Source: Marchantia polymorpha subsp. ruderalis
Taxonomy: Eukaryota; Streptophyta; Marchantiopsida; Marchantiales; Marchantiaceae
DNA: 64,000 nucleotides
NCBI GenBank assembly: GCA_037833965.1
Contig: AP031351.1
Coordinates: 27,602,501-27,666,500 of the forward strand
Reading direction: 5' to 3'
In this document: in pieces, positions 53,786-64,000 of the stretch
Layout of the letters: every line of letters starts with the position of its first letter
Numbering within the stretch: position 1 is the first letter of the stretch
Notes under the pieces: generated by a model
Told to the model about the DNA's origin: nothing
The model's database searches: none
Seen by the model: the letters and a program-made list of their open reading frames with translations, nothing else
Program-made: the position numbers and the translations under genes

Positions 53786-53790
53786 GATTC
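53786..53790. repeat. TSD of X1, right copy (gattc)
   Basis: Same five bases as 20743-20747, directly after the terminal TTACA of X1. Confidence 0.92.
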
Positions 53791-54834
53791 CGCAACTTCA
53801 GTGGCACGGGAGCGAGCTGCAACCTTGTCAGCCAAGTGCGCAGCAATGAAGGCGACATTGTGGGAGCGAGAAGCCCAGCTTCGGGAGAAGGAAACCGAGT
53901 GCGAAGTACTGCAGCTAAATCTAGAGAAGGAATCGGGACGCTGTGCAGAATTAGAAGAGACATGGGGAGGATTTCGTACCTCTAATGAGAATGCCAAGAA
54001 GGTAACAGTGGATTTGATGTCGAGGGTGGAGAAATCCAGGGAAGCTTACGATGTAGCAGTCAAAAGGGCAGAGCGATTGATCGCAACAGTAGAGAAACGA
54101 GAGAAGAAGCATATTGAAGACCTTGCTGCATTGGAGGTCCGAAGAGCCGAAGAAGCTCGCATCGCCGAAGAACTTCGGGGCAAGCTTGCAGGTACGAAGA
54201 CGGCGGAGGAAGATTTTCGGAGGTGAATTTCAGAGATTGAGTCGAAGTGTGAAACTGAATTCCGACGTGCAGAGGAGCTATCAGCAAGTCTGTCGGCGGG
54301 AAATTAGAAACATGAAGATGAGTTGAAGGATTGGGCCAAAAAATTGGCAGAGTATGAGTCGGCCAAGTCTTCGGAGGTCGAATGTTGAATCTGACTGTCG
54401 ACGGTTACGGCAACAGTTAGGGAAGTCGGAGATGAGATCGGAAGAGTCGCAGAGTAGAATGCAAAAGGCAGAGGATGCCTACCGTCAGCTGCGGGAGGAT
54501 TCAACCGACGTGTTGAGGTTGCGGTTAGAGAAGTGCCTGAACGGGTTCGCGATGTGGGGATTGGATTCGGTGAAGTTCGGATCTGCTCGAACGACAACTG
54601 ATGAGCGCGAAGTCCAGTGGATCTGCAGGACACAAACAGATTGTAGAGTTAGTTAGTTCATTTTCAGAGGAATTGAATGAGGCGCGCCAGAATGTAGAAG
54701 TTGAGATTGTAAACGTGTTGCGTAGATTAGGAGTAGAGAGTAGTTCAGACGATGCTGTAACCGTTACATCGGACGGCACAGCCCTTGAGGCCGATTCGCC
54801 TCAGGCGGTTGATATCTCAGAGTTGCCATTGTGA
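53791..54834 (+). pseudogene. Y copy of the LTR-encoded protein, C-terminal coiled coil
   Basis: Resumes the Y gene after X1 in the frame left at 20747. It is a long heptad-rich segment (EREAQLREKETECEVLQL, then KSREAYDVAVKRAERL) to a stop near 54226. Shifted pieces follow to the natural-looking end at 54832-54834. The last part includes VNVLRRLGVESSSDD, the counterpart of TALRRLGLRSRSEDW in X. AATAAAG follows the stop directly (54835-54841) and then a hairpin. Confidence 0.78.
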
Positions 54835-55361
54835 ATAAAGAGGCCCAAGGCTCTTTCCTTGGGGGGCTTTTCTATCAATTGACTTGTCTCATCTGTCATT
54901 CTGTCTTCGCTGTGTGTCCCTATACTGGTGTGTGATCCAGACATTGAGCACAGCGCGCTCCTATTTGTCAAAGTTACCGCAATCGGAGTTGTGAATATTC
55001 GGCCTGGATGTCTTGGGTAGCCTGAGGTTACCGCGGGATTTAAGCAAGTTCGGGTCTGTGTATTCGGGTCAGTGTGTTGAGATGTATGCAGTGCTGGGAA
55101 GTTTTCCCTCTGAAATATAAGTGTGAGATCGCTTGCGATTCTTGTAGGTTGTGTTTGGAAAAGTTTCAGGTTGTTTGCACTAACTTCTGAGTCTTCGGCT
55201 CTAGCTGAGTAGTGTCTTCTGGGAGTAGCATTGGCCTAAGAAGTAAAACTTCGTAATAGAATGCTATCTTGTGACAAATCGTGACTTTTGTGTTTGTTTC
55301 TGTCCTCGTGGGATCAGATCTATACCATTATGCTCCATTTTGGTATTTGTCTGTTATTACA

Positions 55362-55366
55362 TGGTG
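55362..55366. repeat. TSD of Y, right copy (tggtg)
   Basis: Matches 18840-18844. Confidence 0.88.
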
Positions 55367-55504
55367 GCAAAAGTGGAGAAGATTGTTGCAAAGCATCCGA
55401 CGTTGCCTTCGTGTCATGTGTGTTCGGATAGAGTAAAATTTGACTGCGGCGAAGGGCCTTCGGCCGAGGAGCCGAAGACAACATAGTTTAGTGTAGCTGA
55501 TCTT

Positions 55505-55765
55505 TTGAGTGATGAAATAGTTCCATTAGTCAAGTACTTAGAGGGAAAGATGAGGAAGTACTCGGAGCCAGAGTCAGCAGGATCTTATGTAGAGTTAGTG
55601 TGCAGGAGAACTAAGGCGAAGGTAACAGAAAGAATTGCAAGCTTGATCTCAGAGTGGGCGACCATAACAGTTACTTTGCAGGAGAAGGAAGAGCAACTTT
55701 GGGCATTGGAGTTGGAGTGTGCAGAACTTCGGAGAAAACTAGCATATGAGAAGAGCCTCATACTG
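55505..55765 (+). pseudogene. W copy of the LTR-encoded protein, middle part
   Basis: MSDEIVPLVKYLEGKMRKY is the counterpart of the PLLRYLDRK motif, followed by the start of the coiled coil (LQEKEEQLWALELECAEL). It breaks off at about 55760, where the AT-rich repeat begins, so the C-terminal end of W is missing. Confidence 0.78.
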
Positions 55766-55768
55766 GGT

Positions 55769-55920
55769 TCATACCCCTTGCTATAAAGCATGGACATTTG
55801 TCAATCTATGTTTTCTGATTAAAGTTTTGAACTGGTTTTTTCTTCATGTGTTGTCACTTAGCCTTTAAAAGATCAAGGTGATATACAAATTTATATTCAA
55901 GAATAATGTCAATTTCTCAC
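55769..55920 (+). repeat. AT-rich dispersed repeat, right copy
   Basis: Begins TGGGTTCATACCCCTTGC and aligns by eye with 16842-16990 over the whole stretch, including CTATAAAGCATGGACAT and AAGAATAATGTCAATTT. Confidence 0.7.
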
Positions 55921-56185
55921 TCATGTTATTATGATCATCTTGGATGAGGCAAATGACCGGTTCAACCGATCTAATGAAAAATGAACTTTTTGACAGAGTT
56001 GAAATTTGCAGTAAATATGAATTTCCTAAATTTGATAAATTTCTTATTGTTAACTTTTAAAATCTCAAAAAATAAATTTATTGTATAAAATAATAGCATG
56101 ATTTCATCAAAAAATTTCAACATCTATTGGTTCATTAAAAAAATACTATAAACGTGAAATCAAGAAATCATCTAAGCCAAATATG

Positions 56186-56408
56186 AACCCAATAGACACT
56201 CGTATAACATGGTTCATACTCATATTATTCATATGGCTATGTCCACTGCTGAAACAGACCTCTCTCGCCTGTTTCAGCCGTGGACAACTGAATACAACGC
56301 GTGTCGAGTAGAAGTCTTGGGGGTATATATATACCCAATGTCAGCAACACACCTAGCTATAAATAGTTATAACCTGAGGTTATTACTTAACCAGAGTTAA
56401 TCTCAACA
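56186..56408 (-). repeat. Ty1/copia-type LTR fragment (- strand)
   Basis: On the - strand it starts TGTTGAGATTAACTCTGG at 56408, immediately after a purine tract (AAGGGGAGAGAT at 56409-56420), and contains a TATATATA stretch. A second, diverged copy of its first part lies at 56832-56935. The 3' end near TGGGTTCA (about 56186) is inferred. It contains a long hairpin at 56241-56285. Confidence 0.65.
56241..56285. repeat. Inverted repeat with 17-base arms
   Basis: GTCCACTGCTGAAACAG at 56241-56257 pairs with CTGTTTCAGCCGTGGAC at 56269-56285 except for one mismatch, around an 11-base loop. It lies within the copia-type LTR fragment. Confidence 0.85.
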
Positions 56409-56599
56409 ATCTCTCCCCTTAACTCGTGTTAAAGAAACGATAACCTTTGTAACCTATATTAATACTCATCGGAAAGTTTTAGACAAAAACCTAACACAAG
56501 GCCCCTCTTTACACAAAAGTTAACTAGAACTAGACCGTAGTCATCACACGATAGAATAAATATATAAAGAGATAACTAAAGTTACTATGCTAGCAAATT

Positions 56600-56830
56600 C
56601 TACATTTGCTCCCCATGCACAATCTGCATGGTAGCACAGTGTTGCCTGAAACTCTCCAAAGGAATAACTTTGGTCAAATCATCAACCAGATTGAGTTTAT
56701 CAACGATATTGATTAGCTCAATCGTTTTATCAAACACTGCTATCCATGACCTGGTTTGCAGCCAAATGTAAAACACTTTGGCTATCACAATGAAGAATAA
56801 TCACGCCATGCTTTAATCTCAATAGATTAA
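56600..56830 (-). pseudogene. Ty1/copia RNase H C-terminal remnant
   Basis: On the - strand the pieces read ILHCDSQSVLHLAANQVM, then KTIELINIVDKLNLVDDLTKVIPLESFRQH and QIVHGEQM before a stop, with a frame change in between. This is the usual end of copia polyproteins (HCDSQSAIHLAKN, then DALTK..). It lies just upstream (in element direction) of the purine tract and LTR fragment at 56186-56420, so it is the 3' end of a - strand copia element. The rest is missing. Confidence 0.8.
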
Positions 56831-56935
56831 CAGTTATATATACCCAACGTCAAGGACACACCAAGCTATAAATAGCTATAACTTGAGATTAGAAATTTAC
56901 TGGAATTAACCTCAACATATACATCAATATTTAGA

Positions 56936-58140
56936 TGAATAATTGCAAGCTTTTTGAAATGAAAATGCATGATAAGCATTGTAGATGAAGTTCATACATT
57001 TCATTTAAAATCTATAAATGTTCATAAAAATGCAATTTAAATAACAACTATTCAAGCACTTTGTGTCAAATAAATTCCAAATATAATGAACATAGTATTT
57101 TATAATGACTTGTTTCTAAAAATGGAAAAAATGATTTATTGATAACATTTAAATATAAATAATCATTAAAACCTCAAAAATATTTACAAAGTTGGATTCA
57201 GTCATTATTCAAGTCAATTTTGAATAGATAATGTTTATTTAAAAATAAAATAAAAATTAATACATTTGTAGATATCAATTTTTTGGAATACAATCTTAGA
57301 CATATGAAAAACATAATTTTATCTATTCAATTTTTGATTCCTAGAAGTAAAAAAAAGTTTAAAACAATATTGGAACTCACATGATTATACATCAATAATA
57401 TGCTATAATCCAAAAATATAATATTGGGATTTTGACAGTAATATTTCTGAACACATTTTGTACAACATTAAACTTGGTCAAAATTTAATTATGATATCTA
57501 AATCAATGTCTGATTATGACTCTCGCTACAACAACATAAATTACATTATGTTAAATCATGTGTAACATTATTTCACATGCAATCAATAATTTTGCTCAAT
57601 ATAACAAAATGAATCACAAAAGTATAAAAACCAACACACATATATGTCATTTGATATATTTTTCAACGGAAATCAATAATTGATATAACATTCAACATTC
57701 AACAAGATCTAATCATAGGTGAGAAGCACATGTCATAAAATATTGTGCTATAAAATTACTCAAATGCATGTCAAGTCAAAATAAGTTAGAAGTTTTCATT
57801 CACAATTTATTTCAAAATTAAAAATGTATATAATTATTTTATATCACTAAAATTATTTTAAATACCATTTAAAGTGAATTAAAAGATTATTTTCAATATT
57901 ATCTTTGATAATTAAATTTATATGATATTTAATGAATATTATTGAAACACTAACACAATTTTATAGTGAAATTTTATATTTTTGGGATTTTTAATATATG
58001 TGTTGAAAGAGATTATATATACTCCCTTTCCTTTTCTTGGTACGGCATTAAATGTGACTCGAGGTTGATCATATTCAAGGAATGATAAAAACGAGGGGCG
58101 TTTTGGATCTAAAGGTAGATCTAAGTTCATAAAATAAGTC
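56936..58140. other. AT-rich region, no gene seen
   Basis: Strongly AT-rich with only very short frames. Probably the decayed 5' part of the copia element that becomes recognisable at 58150, but no motif could be read. Confidence 0.4.
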
Positions 58141-58149
58141 TTCTTAGAG

Positions 58150-60600
58150 AAAAACTATGATGTGTTGGAGATGTGACAAGATGGGCCACGTCAGAAAGTA
58201 ATGTGGTGTAAAAATCTGAATGTGACTGAACATTTTGACCCCAAAGAGTATGACTTTACCGAATTGAGTAAGATATTTGACATATGATGTCAGATGTACT
58301 ATGCAATTCACCAAAGATTGTGGATGATATATGGATTCTTAATTGTGCTTATTCTTATCACATATTTTACGTTTGAGAGTTCTTTTGTATATTCTCATTA
58401 TCAAACGAATATTGAAAATGTTGGATCTATGAAGAAACTCATGTTTGATGAAATCAAACATACATTGATCCAAGATAGATATATATTTAATATGAGAAAA
58501 AACTTTTTGAAATGTTAGACTCAAAGGACATTAAATGGAGCTCTAAAAAATGTGTGCTTGAGGTTAGAATACGTGATAAGATTATCCTTAGAGTACACAA
58601 GCACAATAATCTATGCTTGCTAGAGTTCAAAACCATACGTGGGGAAGTCAATATTATTAGATTTCAAGTTGAGATGTTTCATGTGTGGCACAGTAGGCTA
58701 TGATACATAAGTAATATGTACATGTTTTTCCTAGACGAGAGAATATTGTTAGTTGGAACCAGTAAAATTGATTTGGAGTTTTGCGAACATTGCATCATGT
58801 GCAAGTAGCAAAGACAAGTTTTTGGTGTTGGAATCACAGTTTCAAGAAATCACTTGAATATGTACCTAGTGATGTGTGAAGATACTCTTTTAATGTCTCA
58901 CTCACTGAGAAATTATACTATATATCATTTATTGATGATTATACAATGTATGTGTGGGTTTATTTCCTCACACACAAGTTTAAAATCCTTATCTTTACGT
59001 CTCACTTTCTGATATGAAGTGTGAAAATTCTTATCAAATTCAGTTTGGAAAGTTCCACCATCTGAAACTCATTTTTCCATCTAATCCATCACAGTACTTC
59101 ACATTTCATTGTTATAATTTATATTATTCTAAAAGCTTTTTTTGGAAAAAAAACTTAAACATCAACAGCTTTTTTCATATATAAAAAACAGCTGTTTCAC
59201 ACTATTTGAGCTTTCTAGGGATCAAGCTTTGATTAATTGCAAGTGGGTGTACAAATTGAAAGACAATTGAGCAGATGATGAGAAGGTTCAAACCAAGTTG
59301 ATGGCTAGAGGTTCATACTAGCAAAAAATGTCTATTATAACAAATTTTTCTTACTTGTAGCAAAGTATGCTCTAATTCATCTAATTTCTGTACTGAAAGC
59401 ACTACTTAGTCTTATTATGTATCACATGTATGTAATTACAACATTTTTTAATGAATCTTTAGAGGGAAAATTTACATAAGACAAGCAGTTGAGCTTAAGA
59501 AAAAAAATTTGGGAGAAGTTGATGTGTAGATTACTAAAATCATTATATGTATTTAAACAAACTCTTATGTTGTGAAATGAAAAAATTGATGAGTTCATGA
59601 AGACACACATGTTTTCACGTAGTGTGTATGATACTTGTGTATACATGGAGAAGATAAATAATGAGATCTTCAATCTTGTTATTCTAGTACTCTATGTGAA
59701 TTACATGCTCATCTTGTCTAAGATTCAATCCGATGTCGATAGATGCAAGAATCAATTGAAGTTAGTATTCAAGATAAAGTATTTAGGTGAGTACAACAGA
59801 ATATTAGGAATAGACATTCATAAGAATTTGGTGAAGAAGAGAATTTGATTGAGTCATATATTTAACATATATTTGAAAGGTATAACATGGCTGATTCTAA
59901 AGAAGTGTGAACTCCTTTGGCAACACATTTCAAACTTTCTGCATCTCAATGTTCAACCAATGTCATTGAGAAAGTAAAATTGTCATATATTCTTTATGAC
60001 AAAGTTGTAGCTAGTCTCATGTATTTCATTATGTGCACAAAGTCTGATATTGCTCTATCAATGGCTATGGTGAGTAGGTATATGTTGAATACAGTGAAGT
60101 TTCACTTCGAAACAATGATTTCTCAGGTATTTGAAAAGTACTTAAGATTATGATTTATTATTTGATGGTTTATTAGACAATGTCAAATCCTTGTAGACTA
60201 CTTTGATGCTAACTATGAACAAGATATGAACATATGTATTTTCACTTGGTGGTGTATGCATTAGTTGAAGATCTACATTGCAAAATTGCGTTGTTCAGTT
60301 TACAAAGTAAGTTGAGTATGTAACAACAATAGAAACAAGAAAAAAAACTATTTGGTTAGATAAAATTACTATCAAAATGGAATTGAAACAAAGAGTTGTC
60401 AATCTTCATTGTGCTTTACATCTTGTTGCAAATCAATTGATATATGCGGTCGAATGAAACATATTGACATCAGTTAATATTTCATGAAATTACAGTTTCT
60501 GATAAAAGTATTGAATTAGTCAAGATTTGTGATAAATTGAATTTAGTTGATGTATTGATCAAAATTATTCTTTTGGAGAATTTTTAAAAACGTTATGCTA
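58150..60600 (+). pseudogene. Degenerate Ty1/copia polyprotein (+ strand)
   Basis: Domains can be read in order through many stops and frame changes: Gag zinc knuckle CWRCDKMGHVRK (about 58160); protease region WILNCAYSYH (about 58333), where the active-site DSG is replaced by NCA; pre-integrase WHSRL and LEFCEHCIMCK (about 58685-58810); integrase ISFIDDYTMYVWVYFLTHK (about 58925-58980); reverse transcriptase NCKWVYKLKD (about 59238), LLKSLYVFKQT (about 59530), LVLYVNYMLILSK (about 59685, the YVDDM box changed to YVNYM), YLGEYNRILGIDI, HFKLSASQCS and CTKSDIALSMAMVSRYM; RNase H FSLGGVCIS and LHCALHLVANQLIYA (about 60240-60450). Clearly dead and old. Much more AT-rich than the gypsy stack. Confidence 0.88.
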
Positions 60601-60807
60601 ATATGTAAATTCCGTGTGAAGAGCACAAGTAAAATTTACTATTATTTAAATTATCTCTATATTTGTATTTTTAGACTACCGCTTAATCCTAGTTAACTTT
60701 TGTTCAAAGACATTCTGTTAAACTTTTTTCTAATATTTCTCGCAAAATAATTATATAGATTAAGGAGATTATTGATAATTCAATACAAATTAAAGTGAAA
60801 ATTGTTA

Positions 60808-60930
60808 GGGCTAGCTCTTGTTTCTTACTCACTCGATTTAGTTGTTAGTTAACATCACAAGTTAAGATAAGCTCTAGCATTTAGGGGCCAACTACATATA
60901 TATGCTCCCGGCTTTATATATATATGTGAA
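60808..60930 (+). repeat. Possible 3' LTR start of the + strand copia remnant
   Basis: TGTTAGGGCTAGC follows the purine-rich AAAGTGAAAAT, the typical copia junction of polypurine tract and LTR, about 200 bases after the RNase H remnant. A TATATATA run lies at 60897-60925. No matching 5' LTR was found. Confidence 0.4.
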
Positions 60931-61674
60931 GGCAAAAAAACATATCTTCTTTGAACAAACATATCAACTTGGTTCCCGTGGGCATAGTAGACCTTTGAGT
61001 CAACCACGTAATTCCTGTGTATTCTAGTGTGTGTTCGGATTCTTGTTGCTCCAAATCATTCCGTAAGCATGAACATGAAGTCCTTTTTGAGCCGAGCCAT
61101 GAAGTTAACACTAAAGGTCCAATCCTAGAAGTAGAACAGTGTGAAAAACTTAGTATTTGGAATCTAAAATTGAAGCACCAGATTTGAAATGCCCATGATA
61201 ATATTTCATCATGAAAGGCGTAGTCAGGAGTACGTGTTCAATAATTAGACCCACATTAGTTTTCAACTCGTCCCATCGTCACGTCCTTAGATTCTGCTCT
61301 TTGGTAGATCTTTCTTATCTTCATTACCTTTACTAATAGCTCCTGCGAGGTGCGTGCTCTTCCAATTGTATAGTTTCACGATGAATTTACAAGAGCTAGC
61401 AAACACCGGCCTTTCACTTCTAAACAGACCGGGCCGCCTACTTCCCATGAAGCTTCCGGTGAGGTGACGTTCTCCGATATGCGAAATCAAAAATAATTAA
61501 CTGCTCCTACTGCACAATCTAAGTAAGTGACATTACAAGACTCATCGATGTATGCCATGATTTCTATATGGCCCAGTGTTCCATCCTCGGAAGTGTAGAG
61601 TGCTAAGCATAATCCATACCCTTCAGTTCATATTCTTTCGTCTAAAATCAAACTCTGGTGATAGAGTACTGTCG
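60931..61674. other. 3' flank of KDTA
   Basis: No gene is seen. Part of it should be the 3' untranslated region of the - strand KDTA gene, whose stop codon is at 61675-61677. Confidence 0.5.
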
Positions 61675-63961
61675 CTACTCATCGCTACTAAGCTTACCAA
61701 GAGCCTGGTTTAAAACATGAACGTTCAGCAACCTGTAAATTCTATTCACAACATTCGCTCGAGCTGCATTTGATGCTGCAAGAGCAGCTTCACGTCTTGC
61801 AGCGAGAGAACTTTCGTTTCCGAGCAACCTTCGCATACACTCGTATAACTCATCCTCCCCCGATACCTGCCACAAAATACTTCATCAATGAAACTCGAAT
61901 GTAGAGTGATATTACTTATTTTTAGGCTGTATACAAGCGCTTACAACAGGCCTGATGTTAGTTTACAACCCGGAAACTCAAACCAACTCTGCCATGTGGA
62001 CAGGACACACCAGCTACTGTAGAAGAAACAAAGCAGCTACATATTTAAGTAGGACTACGCGTCTTGACCATATCACAGTCGCTTAAGATTGTACTTATAT
62101 AAATTACTTGTGATACAAGCAAGTTAAGTGACAAGACCAGTTGTAGGCAACAAGAACTATGTTTGGAAGGACCAGAATATAACCTGCTCAACTGCCAAGG
62201 GTGAATGCATTCGCATTTCTGTTACCATTTCCTGAAAGTGTCCAACATTGTAGCCTGGAGCAAATGTAAGTGCTTTGAAAACTTAGAGCACGTCATGGGC
62301 ACATGCAAAATATCGTGGAACGAATTTTGTTTATGATCGATAGAACCTTGAACCTAGAAGTCTGGAAGAACTCCATGCTAACACTGCATATCATGATGAT
62401 CTTGTCTACAAAATCGTTCAAAATACTGTCGGGTAAAACCAAGTGAAGTTGTAAGTCTTTTGAGCATCCTTACCTGTGATTACTGCGCAACCAGCAGATG
62501 CAGGCTCTGCTATGTTGTGTCCATTCAGTCCTTGAAATAAGGAGCCTCCAACAAAAGCCACGGTAACTAAGTGATAAAAAATTGCCAGTTCACCTGCATG
62601 GTTTGAGACAGCATTAAAATCAGTATTACCAGCTTTTCTTCACTCCAGAAATACTAACTTTCCTGGGTCTTCGTCACATCTTCCACTCGATCATGACACA
62701 TCACAAACTCACTTGCAAAAGATACAGTTTTAGGAACAGATTATACACCTAGAGTATCTGCGATGTACACTTCAGTCCACATTGTGAGTCGTTCGTTGAT
62801 AGATCTTCGAGAAACCTCCGAAATAAGAGCGTCTCTTGTGTTCTGAACAGGAAGTGAATTTTCGGAAAATCAGAATTAATAGTGACCACGGATACATTTC
62901 AGTCTAGGGAGGCCAGCGATGTCTTGATGCTGAATCATCAGAAATACTTCAGGCCTTCAAAACCATAGGAGGCAAGGATCTTCATGATGAAGAAACTAAA
63001 CCAGCTAGTAATCTTTGACTATGAGAAAATCAGTGCATCTTGGGCATACACATGCTCTATTACATAGAAGCAAATCGTAAGGTTCTCAAAAACTGTCCTC
63101 TTTTGTCACTAGATTTTGTAAAGACTGCAAGAGTTGATATTGACATACTGCACAGAAAATCAAGATGTTTACGTTTTCTATCTCTGTTCCACGGTCGGGA
63201 TGCCTTGGCGCGATAATTGTCAGCAGGTTTGGAAACAGCTGCTTTAGCCTTTTATGGACCGAGACGATCACTGTCAAAAGGTAAACATCACGCACTTTAG
63301 CAGTGGCGAAAACTTTGACTGCCGTGGCACGAAGAGAGCCCGAGTAAAACTGTGTAAAGTCATCCGTCTTGGGCAGCAAGATTGGAGCAATTTCAGCGAA
63401 TATCACGACTCAGAATCAAGTGGTTTAACGTGCAAAAGAATATCATTCAAATGTAAACGATGGACCAAAATCCAGATTTCTAAATTTGGTCCCGTAACTA
63501 ATGCAACCATGCGTTGATAATTGATGTTTTAACTTGGTAAATTGAATTTATGTGGACAAGAGGAGAATATACTAACCCTTTTCTTCTCCTTTGTGTGTAG
63601 AGGCTGCCAACCAAGCTCGTCGACCGAGTATCTGATTTCGCAAGCCTTGATAAACCGGTCCATCCACAACCGAGAGGTCCATTGCCCCAGAAGCTGTCAG
63701 CAGAAAACTCGCTTTCATAAGAGACATTTTACATTCAGTGTGCCGTACCTAGGAACCAGATTGCTTCACAGTCAAAGAGACAGGACACTTGAAATACCAG
63801 CTGTCACAATACAAAGAACTCCTAGTCCAAAAAGAAAATGCGCCAAACCTCTGCAGATTCGCTGAAGATCAGCAAAACTTACCGTACTTCAGGTTCCCCC
63901 CAAAGTGTATTTGATGAGGAAGCGCACCCAAATTTTGGTATCGTATAGACTCCTTATTATT
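61675..63961 (-). CDS. KDTA: KDTA, 3-deoxy-D-manno-octulosonic acid transferase (C-terminal half, 7 exons)
   Basis: Plant homologue of bacterial WaaA, which transfers Kdo from CMP-Kdo to a lipid A precursor; in plants it acts in the mitochondrial lipid A-like pathway. Exons on the - strand: 63883-63961, 63577-63693, 63173-63270, 62749-62842, 62474-62593, 62184-62254, 61675-61866. Each is bounded by AG and GT and all phases join cleanly. Visible family segments: IHFGGNLKYA, WLAASTHKGEEK, FPNLLTIIAPRHPDRGTEIE, EVYIADTLGELAIFYHL, VAFVGGSLFQGLNGHNIAEP, GYNVGHFQEMV, and a C-terminal VNRIYRLLNVHVL. These belong to the GT-B second domain that binds the nucleotide sugar. The N-terminal acceptor domain lies beyond the window. 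Introns are 155-330 bases. No damage is seen, so the gene is probably functional. Confidence 0.92.
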
Positions 63962-64000
63962 CTGTAAAGATGTATATAAATGACTAAATGTCAACCTCAT

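Larger units (their letters stand above)
18845..55361 (+). mobile_element. Element Y: solo LTR of a diverged family, split by X1
   Basis: The LTR starts at 18845 (TGTGGGGCCTACTTTTTC) and ends at 55361 (CTGTTATTACA). It is flanked by a perfect 5-bp TSD, tggtg, at 18840-18844 and 55362-55366. Removing X1 and one gattc copy leaves about 3.47 kb with no gag-pol, which is the expected product of LTR-LTR recombination. The last about 80 bases align clearly with the end of the X LTR, including the terminal GTTATTACA. Y is a sister family of X with a shorter LTR and carries its own decayed copy of the LTR-encoded protein frame. Confidence 0.88.
17270..55765 (+). mobile_element. Element W: degenerate LTR-like fragment, outermost host of the stack
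   Basis: W is present as 17270-18844 and 55367-55765, separated by the insertion of Y and everything nested in it. It resembles the X and Y LTRs. The motif CTCGTTATAACGAGCCCAAG at about 17290-17310 matches CTCGTTCTAACGAGCCCAAG in X1 (from about 21180) and X2 (from about 23440). A decayed copy of the LTR-encoded frame follows. No clean LTR ends or TSD were found, so W is truncated at both sides. The left limit is approximate. Confidence 0.7.

Overview
The window is nuclear DNA of a land plant. Two landmarks show this: a canonical MIR160 hairpin (mature miR160 at 9067-9087, + strand) and, at the right edge, an intron-containing plant gene for 3-deoxy-D-manno-octulosonic acid transferase (KDTA, - strand, seven exons between 61675 and 63961, 5' part beyond the window). 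Short introns (about 155-330 nt), many GAGC/GA/CT runs around the miRNA and blocks of AT-rich DNA would suit a bryophyte such as a liverwort. That assignment is an impression, not a proof.

Layout. 1-16230: GC-rich and repeat-poor, with microsatellites and an AT-rich block at 3651-6230. The only gene recognised is MIR160; no convincing protein gene was found. 16240-17270: AT-rich DNA with a repeat found again at 55769-55920. 17270-55765: one nested retrotransposon stack. 55766-60900: AT-rich graveyard with remnants of at least two Ty1/copia elements. 60900-64000: the KDTA locus.

The stack is six deep and can be resolved from target-site duplications (TSDs). From outside in: W, an old degenerate LTR-like fragment (17270-18844 and 55367-55765); Y, a solo LTR (18845-55361, TSD tggtg); X1, a solo LTR (20748-53785, TSD gattc); X2, a solo LTR (23012-51144, TSD gcacg); Z, a Ty3/gypsy element with both LTRs (24307-47572, 4-bp repeat ggcc); and X3, a complete Ty3/gypsy element on the - strand (29222-44743, TSD aggca) that splits the reverse transcriptase frame of Z.

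The most unusual content is the X family. Its LTRs are 4866 bp, and each carries an open frame of 849 codons on the same strand as gag-pol. This frame lies upstream of the apparent TATA box, so in U3. The protein has a conserved N-terminal domain of about 220 residues, a low-complexity linker and a long C-terminal coiled coil. Related frames, decayed but recognisable, sit in the LTR of the diverged family Y and in W, so an LTR-encoded protein seems an old and retained trait of this lineage. X3 has intact gag-protease and pol frames in the same reading frame, separated by UAG followed by CAA CUA, the tobamovirus-type leaky stop context. Its two LTRs have equal length and differ at very few positions, so X3 is a recent insertion and may be autonomous.
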